From Streptomyces albidoflavus (lineage in GTDB: Bacteria; Actinomycetota; Actinomycetes; Streptomycetales; Streptomycetaceae): a DNA stretch of 64,000 bases. The DNA is taken from the NCBI RefSeq assembly GCF_000719955.1, contig NZ_JOII01000012.1, positions 62,001-126,000 of the forward strand, read 5' to 3'. A program made the translations under genes and the position numbers. Of this stretch, positions 1 to 7,016 are shown one piece after another. How positions within the stretch are numbered: the first letter of the stretch is position 1; every line of letters begins with the position of its first letter. The notes beneath the pieces are model-generated. The model was not told the origin of the DNA. It did not search any database and saw only the letters and a list, made by a program, of their open reading frames with translations.

Positions 1-84
1 GGCCACGCCGAGCAGTCCGATGCCGCCGCCGCCGTACGCCGCGCCCGCCGCGATCCGCCGTGCCACCCTCGCCCTCGACAACAC
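1..84 (-). CDS. SGNH/GDSL hydrolase, N-terminal fragment (runs off window)
   Basis: The first 28 codons of a gene read leftwards out of the window. The start is a GTG at 84-82, preceded by a strong GAGGAGG ribosome site at 94-100 (9-base spacing). The peptide begins with an Arg-rich stretch (SRARVARR) followed by a Gly/Ala/Leu-rich hydrophobic segment (AAYGGGGIGLLGVA), as in an N-terminal membrane anchor or signal. From memory this N-terminus matches streptomycete SGNH hydrolases found divergent from cystathionine beta-synthase. The catalytic part lies outside the window, so the name is an inference from a short piece and from context. Confidence 0.6.
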   Translation of the reverse strand, partial: MLSRARVARRIAAGAAYGGGGIGLLGVA

Positions 85-215
85 CGGCAGCCACCTCCTC
101 GTAGCCGTACACCCACACTGTGCCCCGCCGGGGCCGTGCGCCAATCCCCGGCGGCTTACGCTGTGCGCACCCATACAGCCCTGCGTTACGCAGTCATCGA
201 CGCCCGGAGACAACG

Positions 216-1613
216 GTGCACATCCACGACTCGATGGTCGATCTGGTCGGCAACACCCCGCTGGTCAGGCTCAACAACGTGACCGAGGGAATCCAGGCGA
301 CGGTCCTGGCCAAGGTCGAGTACTTCAACCCCGGCGGTTCCGTGAAGGACCGCATCGCCCTGCGCATGATCGAGGACGCCGAGGAGCGCGGGCTGCTCGG
401 CCCCGGTTCCACGATCGTCGAGCCGACCAGCGGCAACACCGGCGTCGGCCTGGCCATCGTCGCGCAGCAGAAGGGGTACAAGTGCATCTTCGTCTGCCCC
501 GACAAGGTCTCGCTGGACAAGATCAACGTGCTGCGGGCGTACGGCGCCGAGGTCGTGGTCTGCCCCACCGCGGTCGACCCGGAGCACCCGGACTCGTACT
601 ACAACGTCTCCGACCGGCTGGTCCGGGAGACGCCGGGGGCGTGGAAGCCCGACCAGTACTCCAACCCGAACAACCCCCTCTCCCACTACCACTCGACCGG
701 CCCTGAGCTGTGGGAGCAGACCGACGGGAAGATCACCCACTTCGTCGCGGGCATCGGCACGGGCGGCACCATCTCCGGCACCGGCCGCTACCTCAAGGAG
801 GTCAGCGACGGAGCCGTGCAGGTGGTCGGCGCCGACCCCGAGGGCTCGGTCTACTCCGGCGGCTCCGGCCGTCCGTACCTGGTCGAGGGCGTCGGTGAGG
901 ACTTCTGGCCGACCGCCTACGACCGGAACATCACCGACCGGATCGTCGCGGTCTCCGACAAGGACTCCTTCCAGATGACCCGCCGCCTCGCCAAGGAGGA
1001 GGGGCTGCTGGTCGGCGGCTCCTGCGGGATGGCGGTCGTCGCCGCGCTGGAGGTCGCCCGCGAGGCCGGCCCCGACGACGTGATCGTCGTGCTGCTGCCG
1101 GACAGCGGCCGCGGCTACCTCTCGAAGATCTTCAGCGACGAGTGGATGAACGACTACGGCTTCCTCGACCAGGGCGGCGACGAGCCCCGCGTCGGCGACG
1201 TGCTGCGCGACAAGGAGGGCGCCATGCCCTCCCTCGTCCACATGCACCCCGAGGAGACCGTCGGCGAGGCCATCGAGGTGCTGCGCGAGTACGGCGTCTC
1301 GCAGATGCCGATCGTCAAGCCGGGCGCGGGCCACCCCGACGTGATGGCCGCCGAGGTCGTCGGCTCGGTCGTCGAGCGCGAACTGCTCGACGCCCTCTTC
1401 GCCAGCCGCGCCGCCCTGGACGACCCGCTGGAGAAGCACATGTCGCGCCCGCTGCCGCAGGTCGGCTCCGGTGAGCCGGTCGCCGACCTGATGGCCGTCC
1501 TCGGCAAGGCGGACGCCGCGATCGTGCTGGTGGAGGGCAAGCCGACCGGCGTCGTCAGCCGCCAGGACCTGCTCTCCTTCCTCGCCCGCTCGGCCGGCAC
1601 CGCCGTCAAGTGA
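216..1613 (+). CDS. Cystathionine beta-synthase (PLP enzyme with C-terminal CBS pair)
   Basis: This 465-residue cytosolic enzyme is expected to condense serine with homocysteine to cystathionine in reverse transsulfuration. The GTG at 216 is chosen because GGAGA lies at 206-210; an upstream in-frame GTG at 120 has no such site. The N-terminal fold-type II PLP domain shows NPGGSVKDR with the Schiff-base Lys at about residue 44, the TSGNTG phosphate loop near residue 72 and the GIGTGGTISG loop near 178. Residues about 335-460 form a pair of CBS modules (PSLVHMHPEETVGEAIEVL and the later PTGVVSRQDLLSFL). Cysteine synthases are about 150 residues shorter and lack the CBS pair, which favours cystathionine beta-synthase. 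A strong hairpin follows the stop, so the gene is probably monocistronic. Confidence 0.93.
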   Translation: MHIHDSMVDLVGNTPLVRLNNVTEGIQATVLAKVEYFNPGGSVKDRIALRMIEDAEERGLLGPGSTIVEPTSGNTGVGLAIVAQQKGYKCIFVCPDKVSLDKINVLRAYGAEVVVCPTAVDPEHPDSYYNVSDRLVRETPGAWKPDQYSNPNNPLSHYHSTGPELWEQTDGKITHFVAGIGTGGTISGTGRYLKEVSDGAVQVVGADPEGSVYSGGSGRPYLVEGVGEDFWPTAYDRNITDRIVAVSDKDSFQMTRRLAKEEGLLVGGSCGMAVVAALEVAREAGPDDVIVVLLPDSGRGYLSKIFSDEWMNDYGFLDQGGDEPRVGDVLRDKEGAMPSLVHMHPEETVGEAIEVLREYGVSQMPIVKPGAGHPDVMAAEVVGSVVERELLDALFASRAALDDPLEKHMSRPLPQVGSGEPVADLMAVLGKADAAIVLVEGKPTGVVSRQDLLSFLARSAGTAVK

Positions 1614-1619
1614 GCCCCC

Positions 1620-1658
1620 GCGCGGCCCGCCTCCCGGACCTCCCGGAGCGGGCCGCGC
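1620..1658 (+). terminator. Intrinsic-type hairpin after cystathionine beta-synthase
   Basis: A perfect 11-base stem (GCGCGGCCCGC at 1620-1630 pairing with 1648-1658) with a 17-base loop starts six bases after the stop codon. No U tract follows, as is common in Streptomyces. Confidence 0.75.
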
Positions 1659-1893
1659 TCCCCTTCGCACAAGTGGTACGAGCCCGACACGTCGGCGCAG
1701 CACCCGGTTAACACGCGTCCGGCACATTGGTGGGTGTCGGCAGGAGACAGCACACGACCACCGGGGGAACCCGGGGGCGATGGGCCGCTTCCCACCGGCA
1801 CGCGAACGGCGTCACGGACCTCCGGAGCGGCTCCCGGACCTCCGCACGACGCCCGTGGGCGCGGTGCCCGGCCCTGACCCGGCGCCCGCCCCT

Positions 1894-1956
1894 CGCGGGG
1901 ACCGCCGTCGTCCCGCCCTCCTGGGGCTCGCCCCGGGGGGTGCGGCGGTCCCCGCG
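1894..1956. repeat. Large orphan stem-loop
   Basis: Perfect 14-base arms (CGCGGGGACCGCCG at 1894-1907 and its complement at 1943-1956) enclose a 35-base loop that itself contains a small hairpin around 1923-1934. It is not directly after any gene. It could be a processing or termination signal of an untranslated RNA, or simply an inert palindrome. Confidence 0.45.
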
Positions 1957-2170
1957 CATCTCTCCTCCTCAGCCGGCCCTCGGACGGTACGAGCCGCCGT
2001 GCTCCACTCCGCGCCCGGGAATCGTCGTCCAGGCTGCGCGAGGGATTTTCCGCCTGGTGTCCCCCGTCACGGTCCGGCCTTTCGGCGGAACCATTCCCTT
2101 CGCTTTCGGATTCCGTCGGGAGGAACATCAGGGTCCGGTTCTTCGCGCGTTTCGGCCACGCGGAAATCCC

Positions 2171-2199
2171 TTGAACGGGCCGGTCCGGCGTTGTTACTT
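2171..2199 (+). promoter_or_regulatory. Possible promoter of the small secreted protein gene
   Basis: TTGAAC at 2171-2176 is followed, 17 bases later, by TTACTT at 2194-2199, in a locally AT-richer stretch 57 bases before the start codon. The -10 match is weak. Confidence 0.3.
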
Positions 2200-2255
2200 T
2201 CGGGGCGTCAACTTCACTGCTGCAAACGAGATTTGCACTGCGAGAGGTGTTCGTC

Positions 2256-2699
2256 TTGAAGATGCGCAAGGTCGGCAGGGCTTTCTTCGTGCTTTCTGTG
2301 GCGGCGGGTATGACCGTGGCGCTGCAGGGCTCGGCTTCGGCCGCGTCGTACACCTACCGGGCCACCGACGTGAGTGGCGGGCCGGACTGGAATCAGCTGA
2401 AGGCGTGTTCCTACGTCAACTACAACGGGGAGGCGGGACGGGCCTGCTTCCAGCCGAACGGTGACAAATTCTGGGTGCAGGACCTGAAGGCCGACGGGCA
2501 TCACGTGGAGATGAATGCCCAGGTGAATGTCAACGGCAACTGGTACCACTGCCTGAATTACCACGGCAAGGCGGCCGGCTGGACGTCCTGCTCCTTCGCC
2601 ACGGTCGTCCCGGAGAACGCGAGGATCGCCTACAACGTCTCCGTCTGGGAGGGGGACAAGCTGCTGCGCTCGGGCCAGCTGATCGCCGCCGACACGTAA
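2256..2699 (+). CDS. Small secreted protein of unknown function
   Basis: A 147-residue precursor. The TTG at 2256 is preferred because GAGAGG lies 8 bases upstream; the ATG at 2262 (MRKVGRAFF) is the alternative. Residues about 3-30 form a signal peptide: KMRKVGR, a hydrophobic core, then a GSASAA cleavage region. The mature part is about 118 residues, rich in aromatic residues, Asn and Gly, with four cysteines (in KAC, RAC, YHC and TSC) that could form two disulfides. I recognise no enzyme motif. Coding composition is less GC-rich than its neighbours. The downstream RpiR gene has its own promoter region, so this is probably transcribed alone. Confidence 0.75.
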   Translation: MKMRKVGRAFFVLSVAAGMTVALQGSASAASYTYRATDVSGGPDWNQLKACSYVNYNGEAGRACFQPNGDKFWVQDLKADGHHVEMNAQVNVNGNWYHCLNYHGKAAGWTSCSFATVVPENARIAYNVSVWEGDKLLRSGQLIAADT

Positions 2700-2798
2700 A
2701 TTCCCCGCTGTCGGAGCTCCCGGTGGCGGCCGGCCGTTCCGCCCCGGGGTCTCCGGGCGCCCCGGACCGTGTCTCCTGCCCCCGTCACCCTGTATAGG

Positions 2799-2817
2799 GT
2801 CATGCACAGCGCATGAC
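2799..2817 (+). promoter_or_regulatory. Perfect palindrome before the RpiR gene, probable operator
   Basis: GTCATGC-ACAGC-GCATGAC is a perfect 7-5-7 inverted repeat. It sits just downstream of a TATAGG-like -10 sequence at 2793-2798 and 37 bases before the RpiR start, where a bound repressor would block transcription. Autoregulation is inferred from position only. Confidence 0.5.
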
Positions 2818-2853
2818 GGATGAATGGCGGCGAGCTCCGAGGGGACGCGACCG

Positions 2854-3687
2854 ATGACCCACAGCCCGGCCGGGAGGCTTCAGGGGCTCTTCGAGGGGCG
2901 GCGGCTGACGCCGACGCAGCGCAGGATCGCGCACTGCATGGTGCGCCATGCCGACGAGGTGCCGTTCCTGTCCAGCGTGGAGCTGGCGGAGCTGGCCGGG
3001 GTCAGCCAGCCGTCGGTGACCCGGTTCGCGGTCGCCCTCGGCTTCGACGGGTATCCGGCGCTCCGGCGCGACCTGCGGGAGCGGGCGCCCGGTGCCCCGT
3101 CCGCGCCCGCCGAGGCCAACGGCTACCAGCAGGCCGTCGAGGCCGAGGTCGCCAATCTGCGGCGGCTCGCCGACTTCCTCGCCGACCCGGCGCCGTTGCA
3201 GCGGGCCGGGCGGCTGCTCGCCCAGTCGCGTCCGCTGCCGGTGCTGGGGCTGCGGGCGGCGGCCGCGCAGGCGCGGGGCTTCGCCTACTTCGCCGCCAAG
3301 GTCCACCCGGACGTACGGCTGCTCGACGAGGGCGGCACCATGCTGGTCGACCGGATCGACGCGGCCCGGCTCGCCGGGGCCTCCGCGCTGCTCTGCTTCG
3401 CGCTGCCGCGCCACCCGCGCGAGGTGGTCGAGGCGCTGGCGTACGCCAGGGAGCGCGGGCTCACCGTGGTGACCGTGGCCGACTCGGCGTTCGCGCCGGT
3501 CGCCGCCGAGTCGGACATCCTCGTCCCGGGCGCGGTCGGGACCGGGCTCGCCTTCGACACGGCCTGCGCGCCGATGCTGCTGGGGCGGGTCCTGCTGGAG
3601 GCGATGTGCGACGCGCTGCCCGACGCGCAGGCCCGGATGGAGCGGTTCGACGTGCGCGCCGCCGACCGGGGGCTCTTCGCCGACTAG
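2854..3687 (+). CDS. MurR/RpiR-family transcriptional regulator
   Basis: A 277-residue regulator. The ATG at 2854 (MTHSPAGRLQ) is chosen for its GAGGGG site 9 bases upstream; an in-frame ATG at 2824 would add ten residues. The N-terminal HTH_6 domain (about residues 5-80) includes the recognition region LAELAGVSQPSVTRFAVALG. It is followed by a SIS (sugar isomerase-like) domain, about residues 110-260, expected to bind a phosphosugar or a related small molecule. No sugar gene lies next to it, so its effector cannot be read from context. The downstream membrane-protein gene is 146 bases away with its own likely promoter. Confidence 0.85.
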   Translation: MTHSPAGRLQGLFEGRRLTPTQRRIAHCMVRHADEVPFLSSVELAELAGVSQPSVTRFAVALGFDGYPALRRDLRERAPGAPSAPAEANGYQQAVEAEVANLRRLADFLADPAPLQRAGRLLAQSRPLPVLGLRAAAAQARGFAYFAAKVHPDVRLLDEGGTMLVDRIDAARLAGASALLCFALPRHPREVVEALAYARERGLTVVTVADSAFAPVAAESDILVPGAVGTGLAFDTACAPMLLGRVLLEAMCDALPDAQARMERFDVRAADRGLFAD

Positions 3688-3723
3688 GACCGAATGGGAC
3701 CGAAAGAGCCGCATAGGACCGAA
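3687..3723 (+). repeat. Three GGACCGAA direct repeats
   Basis: The octamer GGACCGAA occurs at 3687-3694, 3697-3704 and 3716-3723, spaced 10 and 19 bases apart, about one and two helical turns. A TAACCT -10-like element lies downstream at 3771-3776 before the membrane-protein gene. The arrangement suits a tandem activator site, but the first copy overlaps the end of the RpiR gene. Confidence 0.35.
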
Positions 3724-3833
3724 CAGAGGGGGAGGCCGGTGTTTCTCACCCGCGTCTCAGGAATGGCCGGTAACCTCCGGGCCCACACCGGCCCCGGGCG
3801 GCCCGGGGCGAGCGGCAGTGGGAGGAGCGGGAG

Positions 3834-4403
3834 TTGAGACGCGGAGCGCGGGGACTGGTACGGGTGGCGGTGGTCCAGCGGGCCGGGGCGGCACCCCTGT
3901 GGTGGCTCGGAGTGGTGGCGGCCGGCGCCGGGCTGGTCCCGGAGGGGCTGACCGGACGCCGTATCGGCGTCCTCGTCGGGGCCCTGCTCTTCCTACTGGC
4001 GGCGGCGGTGGTCGCGCTGGTGCGCGGTGGCCGGGCCGCCGCGCTGGCCGCGGAGGCCGAACGCGCCGCCCGCTCTGACATCCTCCAGGCCCGCTCGGTG
4101 ACGGTACGCAACTGGCGGCGCGGGCACCGCTGGTGGCTCCTGCTCGCCTTCGCCGCCGCCCTCGGCAGCGCCTTCGCCCTGCCCGCCGCCGGCGGCATGG
4201 CGCTGGCCGGCTGGGGGGCGGGGCTGTGGCTGCGGGCCCGCGGGACCGGGCGGGTCGAGGAGGCGCGGGAGGTCCTGCTGTGGACCGCCGCCGACGCCCT
4301 CGGCCGGGGCGCGGGCGACCCGCTGGGGGCGAGGACGACCCGGCTGTGGACGACCGGCACGGAGGCGGGGGACGCGGCGCCCGGCGGCGGCCGGCGGCGC
4401 TGA
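3834..4403 (+). CDS. Membrane protein of unknown function
   Basis: A 189-residue protein read from TTG 3834, with GGGAGGAG a few bases upstream. It has two clear hydrophobic hairpins: about residues 20-65 (PLWWLGVVAAGAGLVPEGL and VLVGALLFLLAAAVVALV) and about 98-130 (WWLLLAFAAALGSAFALP, then GMALAGWGAGLWL). This suggests four membrane helices with a cytosolic loop rich in Ala and Arg between them. The C-terminal tail is Gly/Arg rich. I recognise no family. It converges on the roadblock operon. Confidence 0.6.
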   Translation: MRRGARGLVRVAVVQRAGAAPLWWLGVVAAGAGLVPEGLTGRRIGVLVGALLFLLAAAVVALVRGGRAAALAAEAERAARSDILQARSVTVRNWRRGHRWWLLLAFAAALGSAFALPAAGGMALAGWGAGLWLRARGTGRVEEAREVLLWTAADALGRGAGDPLGARTTRLWTTGTEAGDAAPGGGRRR

Positions 4404-4445
4404 CCGCGCCGGGGGCGTCCCCCGTCCCGTACCGGTCCTACCGGC

Positions 4446-4820
4446 TCAGACCTCCAGTTCGGTCTCGATGCGGCGCAGCTGGTGGCGGGCCATGGCCAGG
4501 TTGGCGCGACCCGCGTCCAGCACCAGGTAGAGGAAGAGGCCGTTGCCGCCACGGGACTTGAGCAGGCGGATCAGGTGGTACTGGCCGCTGAGGGTGATCA
4601 GGATGTCCTCGATCTCCTCCTTCAGCCCCAGGTGCTCCATGGTGCGGAGCTTGGCGCGGACCACGTCGGTGTTGCCGGCCGCCGCGACCTCCAGGTTGAA
4701 GTCCTTGCCGCCGCCGAGGGTGCCCAGCGCCATGCCGCTCGTGTAGTCGACGAGGGCGACGCCGGTGGCGCCCTCGATGATGCTCATCGCTTCCTTGAGG
4801 GACGTTTCGGTGTTGGCCAT
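4446..4820 (-). CDS. Roadblock/LC7 domain protein (third in operon)
   Basis: A 124-residue single-domain protein (MANTETSLKEAMSIIEG). It has the roadblock pattern of a hydrophobic strand VALVDYTSGMALGTLGG, a helix ending in DVVRAKLRTM, and the strands EDILITLSGQYHLIRLL and GLFLYLVLDAGRANLAMAR. Such proteins form dimers that regulate small GTPases (MglB-like). ATG 4820 is supported by AAGGAA 7 bases upstream. An in-frame ATG at 4880 overlaps the preceding stop as ATGA and is the alternative start. No GTPase gene is adjacent, unlike the conservons of this genus. Confidence 0.8.
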   Translation of the reverse strand: MANTETSLKEAMSIIEGATGVALVDYTSGMALGTLGGGKDFNLEVAAAGNTDVVRAKLRTMEHLGLKEEIEDILITLSGQYHLIRLLKSRGGNGLFLYLVLDAGRANLAMARHQLRRIETELEV

Positions 4821-4876
4821 GGGTGCGTTCCTTTTCTTCCTCGGATGGTTGCGCGTACGGGGTGATGCGGTGGGGC

Positions 4877-5386
4877 TCATACGGGACGCCGGGGCAGGAC
4901 GCCCGGCGGGGTGCCGGTGGCCGGGCCCGGAGCCTGCGGCGGCGGGGCCGCCGGGCGGGCGGGCATGGCCGTGCGGGTGTGTTCGGGACGGGGCTGCGGG
5001 GTGGCCGCCCGTTCCAGGGCGGCGTCGACCAGGGCGCCGATCCGGGTCCCGGCGCGGCGGCCCTCCAGGTGGAGGCGGCCGACGTTGATGCGGTCCTCGG
5101 CGAGCAGGGTCAGCACCGCCGAGGAGCCCGCCGCGTACGTCGCCACGTACCCCTTCTCGCCGCGGACCAGGAGTTCGCGGAAGGAGCCGCGGGCGGTCGC
5201 GTCGGTGAGGCGGACCGCGACGCCGAGGGCGGCGGCGGTCAGGGCGGCGAGGCTCTCCGCCTCGACACCGGCCGTGTCCTGGGCGAGGACCAGGCCGTCG
5301 GCCGAGGCCGCCAGGGCGCCCGAGAGCAGCGGGACGCGGGCCCGCAGCCGCTGGAGTTCGTCGAGGACTTCCCGTTCGGCGGCCAT
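4877..5386 (-). CDS. Roadblock/LC7-like protein (second in operon)
   Basis: A 169-residue protein starting at ATG 5386, with GAGGAGAC just upstream. The first ~115 residues look like a diverged roadblock domain: VPLLSGALAASADGLVLAQ, AESLAALTAAALGVAVRL, then GYVATYAAGSSAVLTLLA. The last ~50 residues form a Pro-rich, probably disordered tail. It follows the winged-helix gene by 38 bases and leads into the third roadblock gene, consistent with one transcript. A scaffold or GTPase-regulating role is inferred from the fold only. Confidence 0.7.
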   Translation of the reverse strand: MAAEREVLDELQRLRARVPLLSGALAASADGLVLAQDTAGVEAESLAALTAAALGVAVRLTDATARGSFRELLVRGEKGYVATYAAGSSAVLTLLAEDRINVGRLHLEGRRAGTRIGALVDAALERAATPQPRPEHTRTAMPARPAAPPPQAPGPATGTPPGVLPRRPV

Positions 5387-5424
5387 CAGTTGTCTCCTCT
5401 CGGCACGCTGTCGGCGCGCACGTA

Positions 5425-6234
5425 TCACAGGACCTCCAGGGCGTCTCGGAGCCGGCGCAGCAGGGCGATGTCCGGGTCGGGCGTCACCTCGGGGAGGACG
5501 GGGGCCCCGGCGCGCGGGCCGGACGAGCCGTCGTCTGGGCGGCCGCAGGACCGGACGGCGTCCAGCGCGCCCGCCGCCGCCAGCCGTCGTACGTCGACCA
5601 GGGTGTGGAAGGCGGAGCGGCCCAGTCCGCGGGCGATCTCGGCGGCGGACCGGGACCCGTCGACCGCGGCCAGGACGGCGCGGCGGCGCGGGGTCAGCGG
5701 CGGGGCGGCGGCGTCCGGGAGGCGGACCAGGGGGGCCGTGTCGACGGTGGCGTCCGGCCAGATGCGGTCCAGCAGGGCGCGGCGGCGCAGGGTCTCGCGC
5801 TCCACCGAACCGGCGGCGACCGGGTGGACCGGGCCGATCCAGTGCGAGACGCCGTACCGGAAGCGGGCCGGGGTGCTGGTCGGGGCGAGGGCGAAGAAGG
5901 CGGCGTCGTACAGGGCGCCGAGGTGGCAGAGTTCCAGTGCGCCGCCCGGCACCCGGCCGCTGTCCACCAGGTACGCCGCGACCCGCTGCCGTGCGCCGGC
6001 GGCGGCCACCGCCTCCCACCAGCCCGCTCTGGCCAGGGTGCCGCCGGCCGTGAGCAGGACGTCGATGCCCGGGGTCGCCGGGGACTCCGCGTGGACCACC
6101 TGGCCGTCGGCGAGGTAGAGGGTGCCGCTCTCGCGCATCAGGGCGCCGGTGGCGCGCTCCTCCGCGAGGCGCCGGAGCATCGGGGAGACCGCGGGTAACG
6201 GTGCGGTGGGGGCGGGGGAGGCCGGGGGTCTCAT
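5425..6234 (-). CDS. DUF4388-like / winged-helix protein between roadblock genes
   Basis: A 269-residue protein whose ATG overlaps the stop of the upstream roadblock gene as ATGA (6231-6234), indicating translational coupling. The N-terminal half (about residues 15-110: MLRRLAEERATGALMRESG, LYLADGQVVHAESP) has the look of DUF4388/PATAN-type domains, which often accompany roadblock and GTPase systems. Residues about 175-235 (LTPRRRAVLAAVDGSRSAA, then EIARGLGRSAFHTLVDVRRL) look like a winged helix. It could link the roadblock proteins to DNA or to a polar complex. The family assignment is from pattern and needs a profile search. Confidence 0.55.
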   Translation of the reverse strand: MRPPASPAPTAPLPAVSPMLRRLAEERATGALMRESGTLYLADGQVVHAESPATPGIDVLLTAGGTLARAGWWEAVAAAGARQRVAAYLVDSGRVPGGALELCHLGALYDAAFFALAPTSTPARFRYGVSHWIGPVHPVAAGSVERETLRRRALLDRIWPDATVDTAPLVRLPDAAAPPLTPRRRAVLAAVDGSRSAAEIARGLGRSAFHTLVDVRRLAAAGALDAVRSCGRPDDGSSGPRAGAPVLPEVTPDPDIALLRRLRDALEVL

Positions 6235-6641
6235 GCCAGGACCAGCCGCCGGGCCAGTTCGCCGAGGCGGATGCGGGCGAGAGCCAGGTTGCCTTCGGAG
6301 CGGTGCAGCCAGAGGTGGACGAAGACGCTGCTGTCGAAGTCGGTCTCGACGAAACGGAGGATGTGGTAACCCGCCGGGGAGGTGACGATGACGTCCTCGA
6401 CGCCGGAGGCCGGGGGGTCCTCGTCAGGGGTCCCCGAGCGGGCCGACTCCTGGGCGAACGCGGGCTGTTCGGCGGCCATGCGGGCGACCTCGGCGGTCTC
6501 GGCGGCGGTGGCCTCGTGGTCGTCGTGCGGGGATTCGCCGATGGTGCCGAGGGCGAGGCCGCTCGTCCAGTCGACGACGGCCGCGCCGCGCGCGCCGGGG
6601 AGTTTCATGATGTCGAGCAGGCACTCGTCGATTCCGGGCAT
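6231..6641 (-). CDS. Roadblock/LC7 domain protein (first in operon)
   Basis: A 136-residue protein from ATG 6641 with GGGAGGAA 8 bases upstream. The roadblock elements are LPGARGAAVVDWTSGLALGT, a helix AAETAEVARMAAEQPAFAQE, then VEDVIVTSPAGYHILRFVE and SVFVHLWLHRSEGNLALARI. It differs from the third paralogue by an acidic, Pro-containing insertion between the helix and the second strand pair. It is the promoter-proximal member of the four-gene operon. Confidence 0.75.
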   Translation of the reverse strand: MPGIDECLLDIMKLPGARGAAVVDWTSGLALGTIGESPHDDHEATAAETAEVARMAAEQPAFAQESARSGTPDEDPPASGVEDVIVTSPAGYHILRFVETDFDSSVFVHLWLHRSEGNLALARIRLGELARRLVLA

Positions 6642-7016
6642 GCGGGGGGTTCCTCCCGGACTGGGCAGCGGCTGGGGGTGTGAGCAAGAGGCTACGCATG
6701 GTGGTGGGGGGCTTGGGGAAGTTCTGGCATTTTCCAGGGGTACTTGCGTTCGGGGCGATAAGGTTCGGCCCCGTTCGGCACGGGGGTTGCCGTGGACGGT
6801 GGCAGGGCTGTATGGGCATGGCTGTGCCACGGGGGTGGCCTCGGGGGCGGCCGGGCCGGATTCTGGGCGGGGCCGGCGGCTCCGGGTACCGGGCCGGGAC
6901 GGTTCGGCCGGGGCCCGAGGCTCGTAGCCCGAGGCGCCTCAGCCTGCCCCGGAAGCCGCTAGCGGATCAGCCGAGTCGTGCCGGCCGGCCTGCCACCCGT
7001 CCGCCACGGGGCGGAG
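6642..7016. other. Intergenic region between LacI gene end and roadblock operon
   Basis: This 375-base stretch must hold the leftward promoter of the roadblock operon. An AT-richer patch at about 6715-6770 is the best place for it, but I see no clean -35/-10 pair. The rest is a G-rich imperfect repetitive sequence with no gene I can support. Confidence 0.4.

Larger units (their letters stand above)
1659..2255. other. Long intergenic region, no convincing gene
   Basis: About 600 bases without a coding pattern I trust. Open frames on both strands here are rich in Arg, Pro and Gly, lack ribosome sites and resemble no family. It holds a large hairpin at 1894-1956 and a possible promoter at 2171-2199 for the secreted-protein gene. 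From about 2040 on the base composition becomes visibly more AT-rich. Confidence 0.5.

Noticed and set aside
120..218. Upstream GTG start for cystathionine beta-synthase
   Set aside because: It adds 32 Arg/Pro-rich residues not expected in the family and lacks the GGAGA site present before GTG 216.
1727..2464. Rightward protein overlapping the secreted-protein gene
   Set aside because: Its composition is Arg/Ser/Pro-rich without a family match or ribosome site, and it overlaps a gene with a clear signal peptide.
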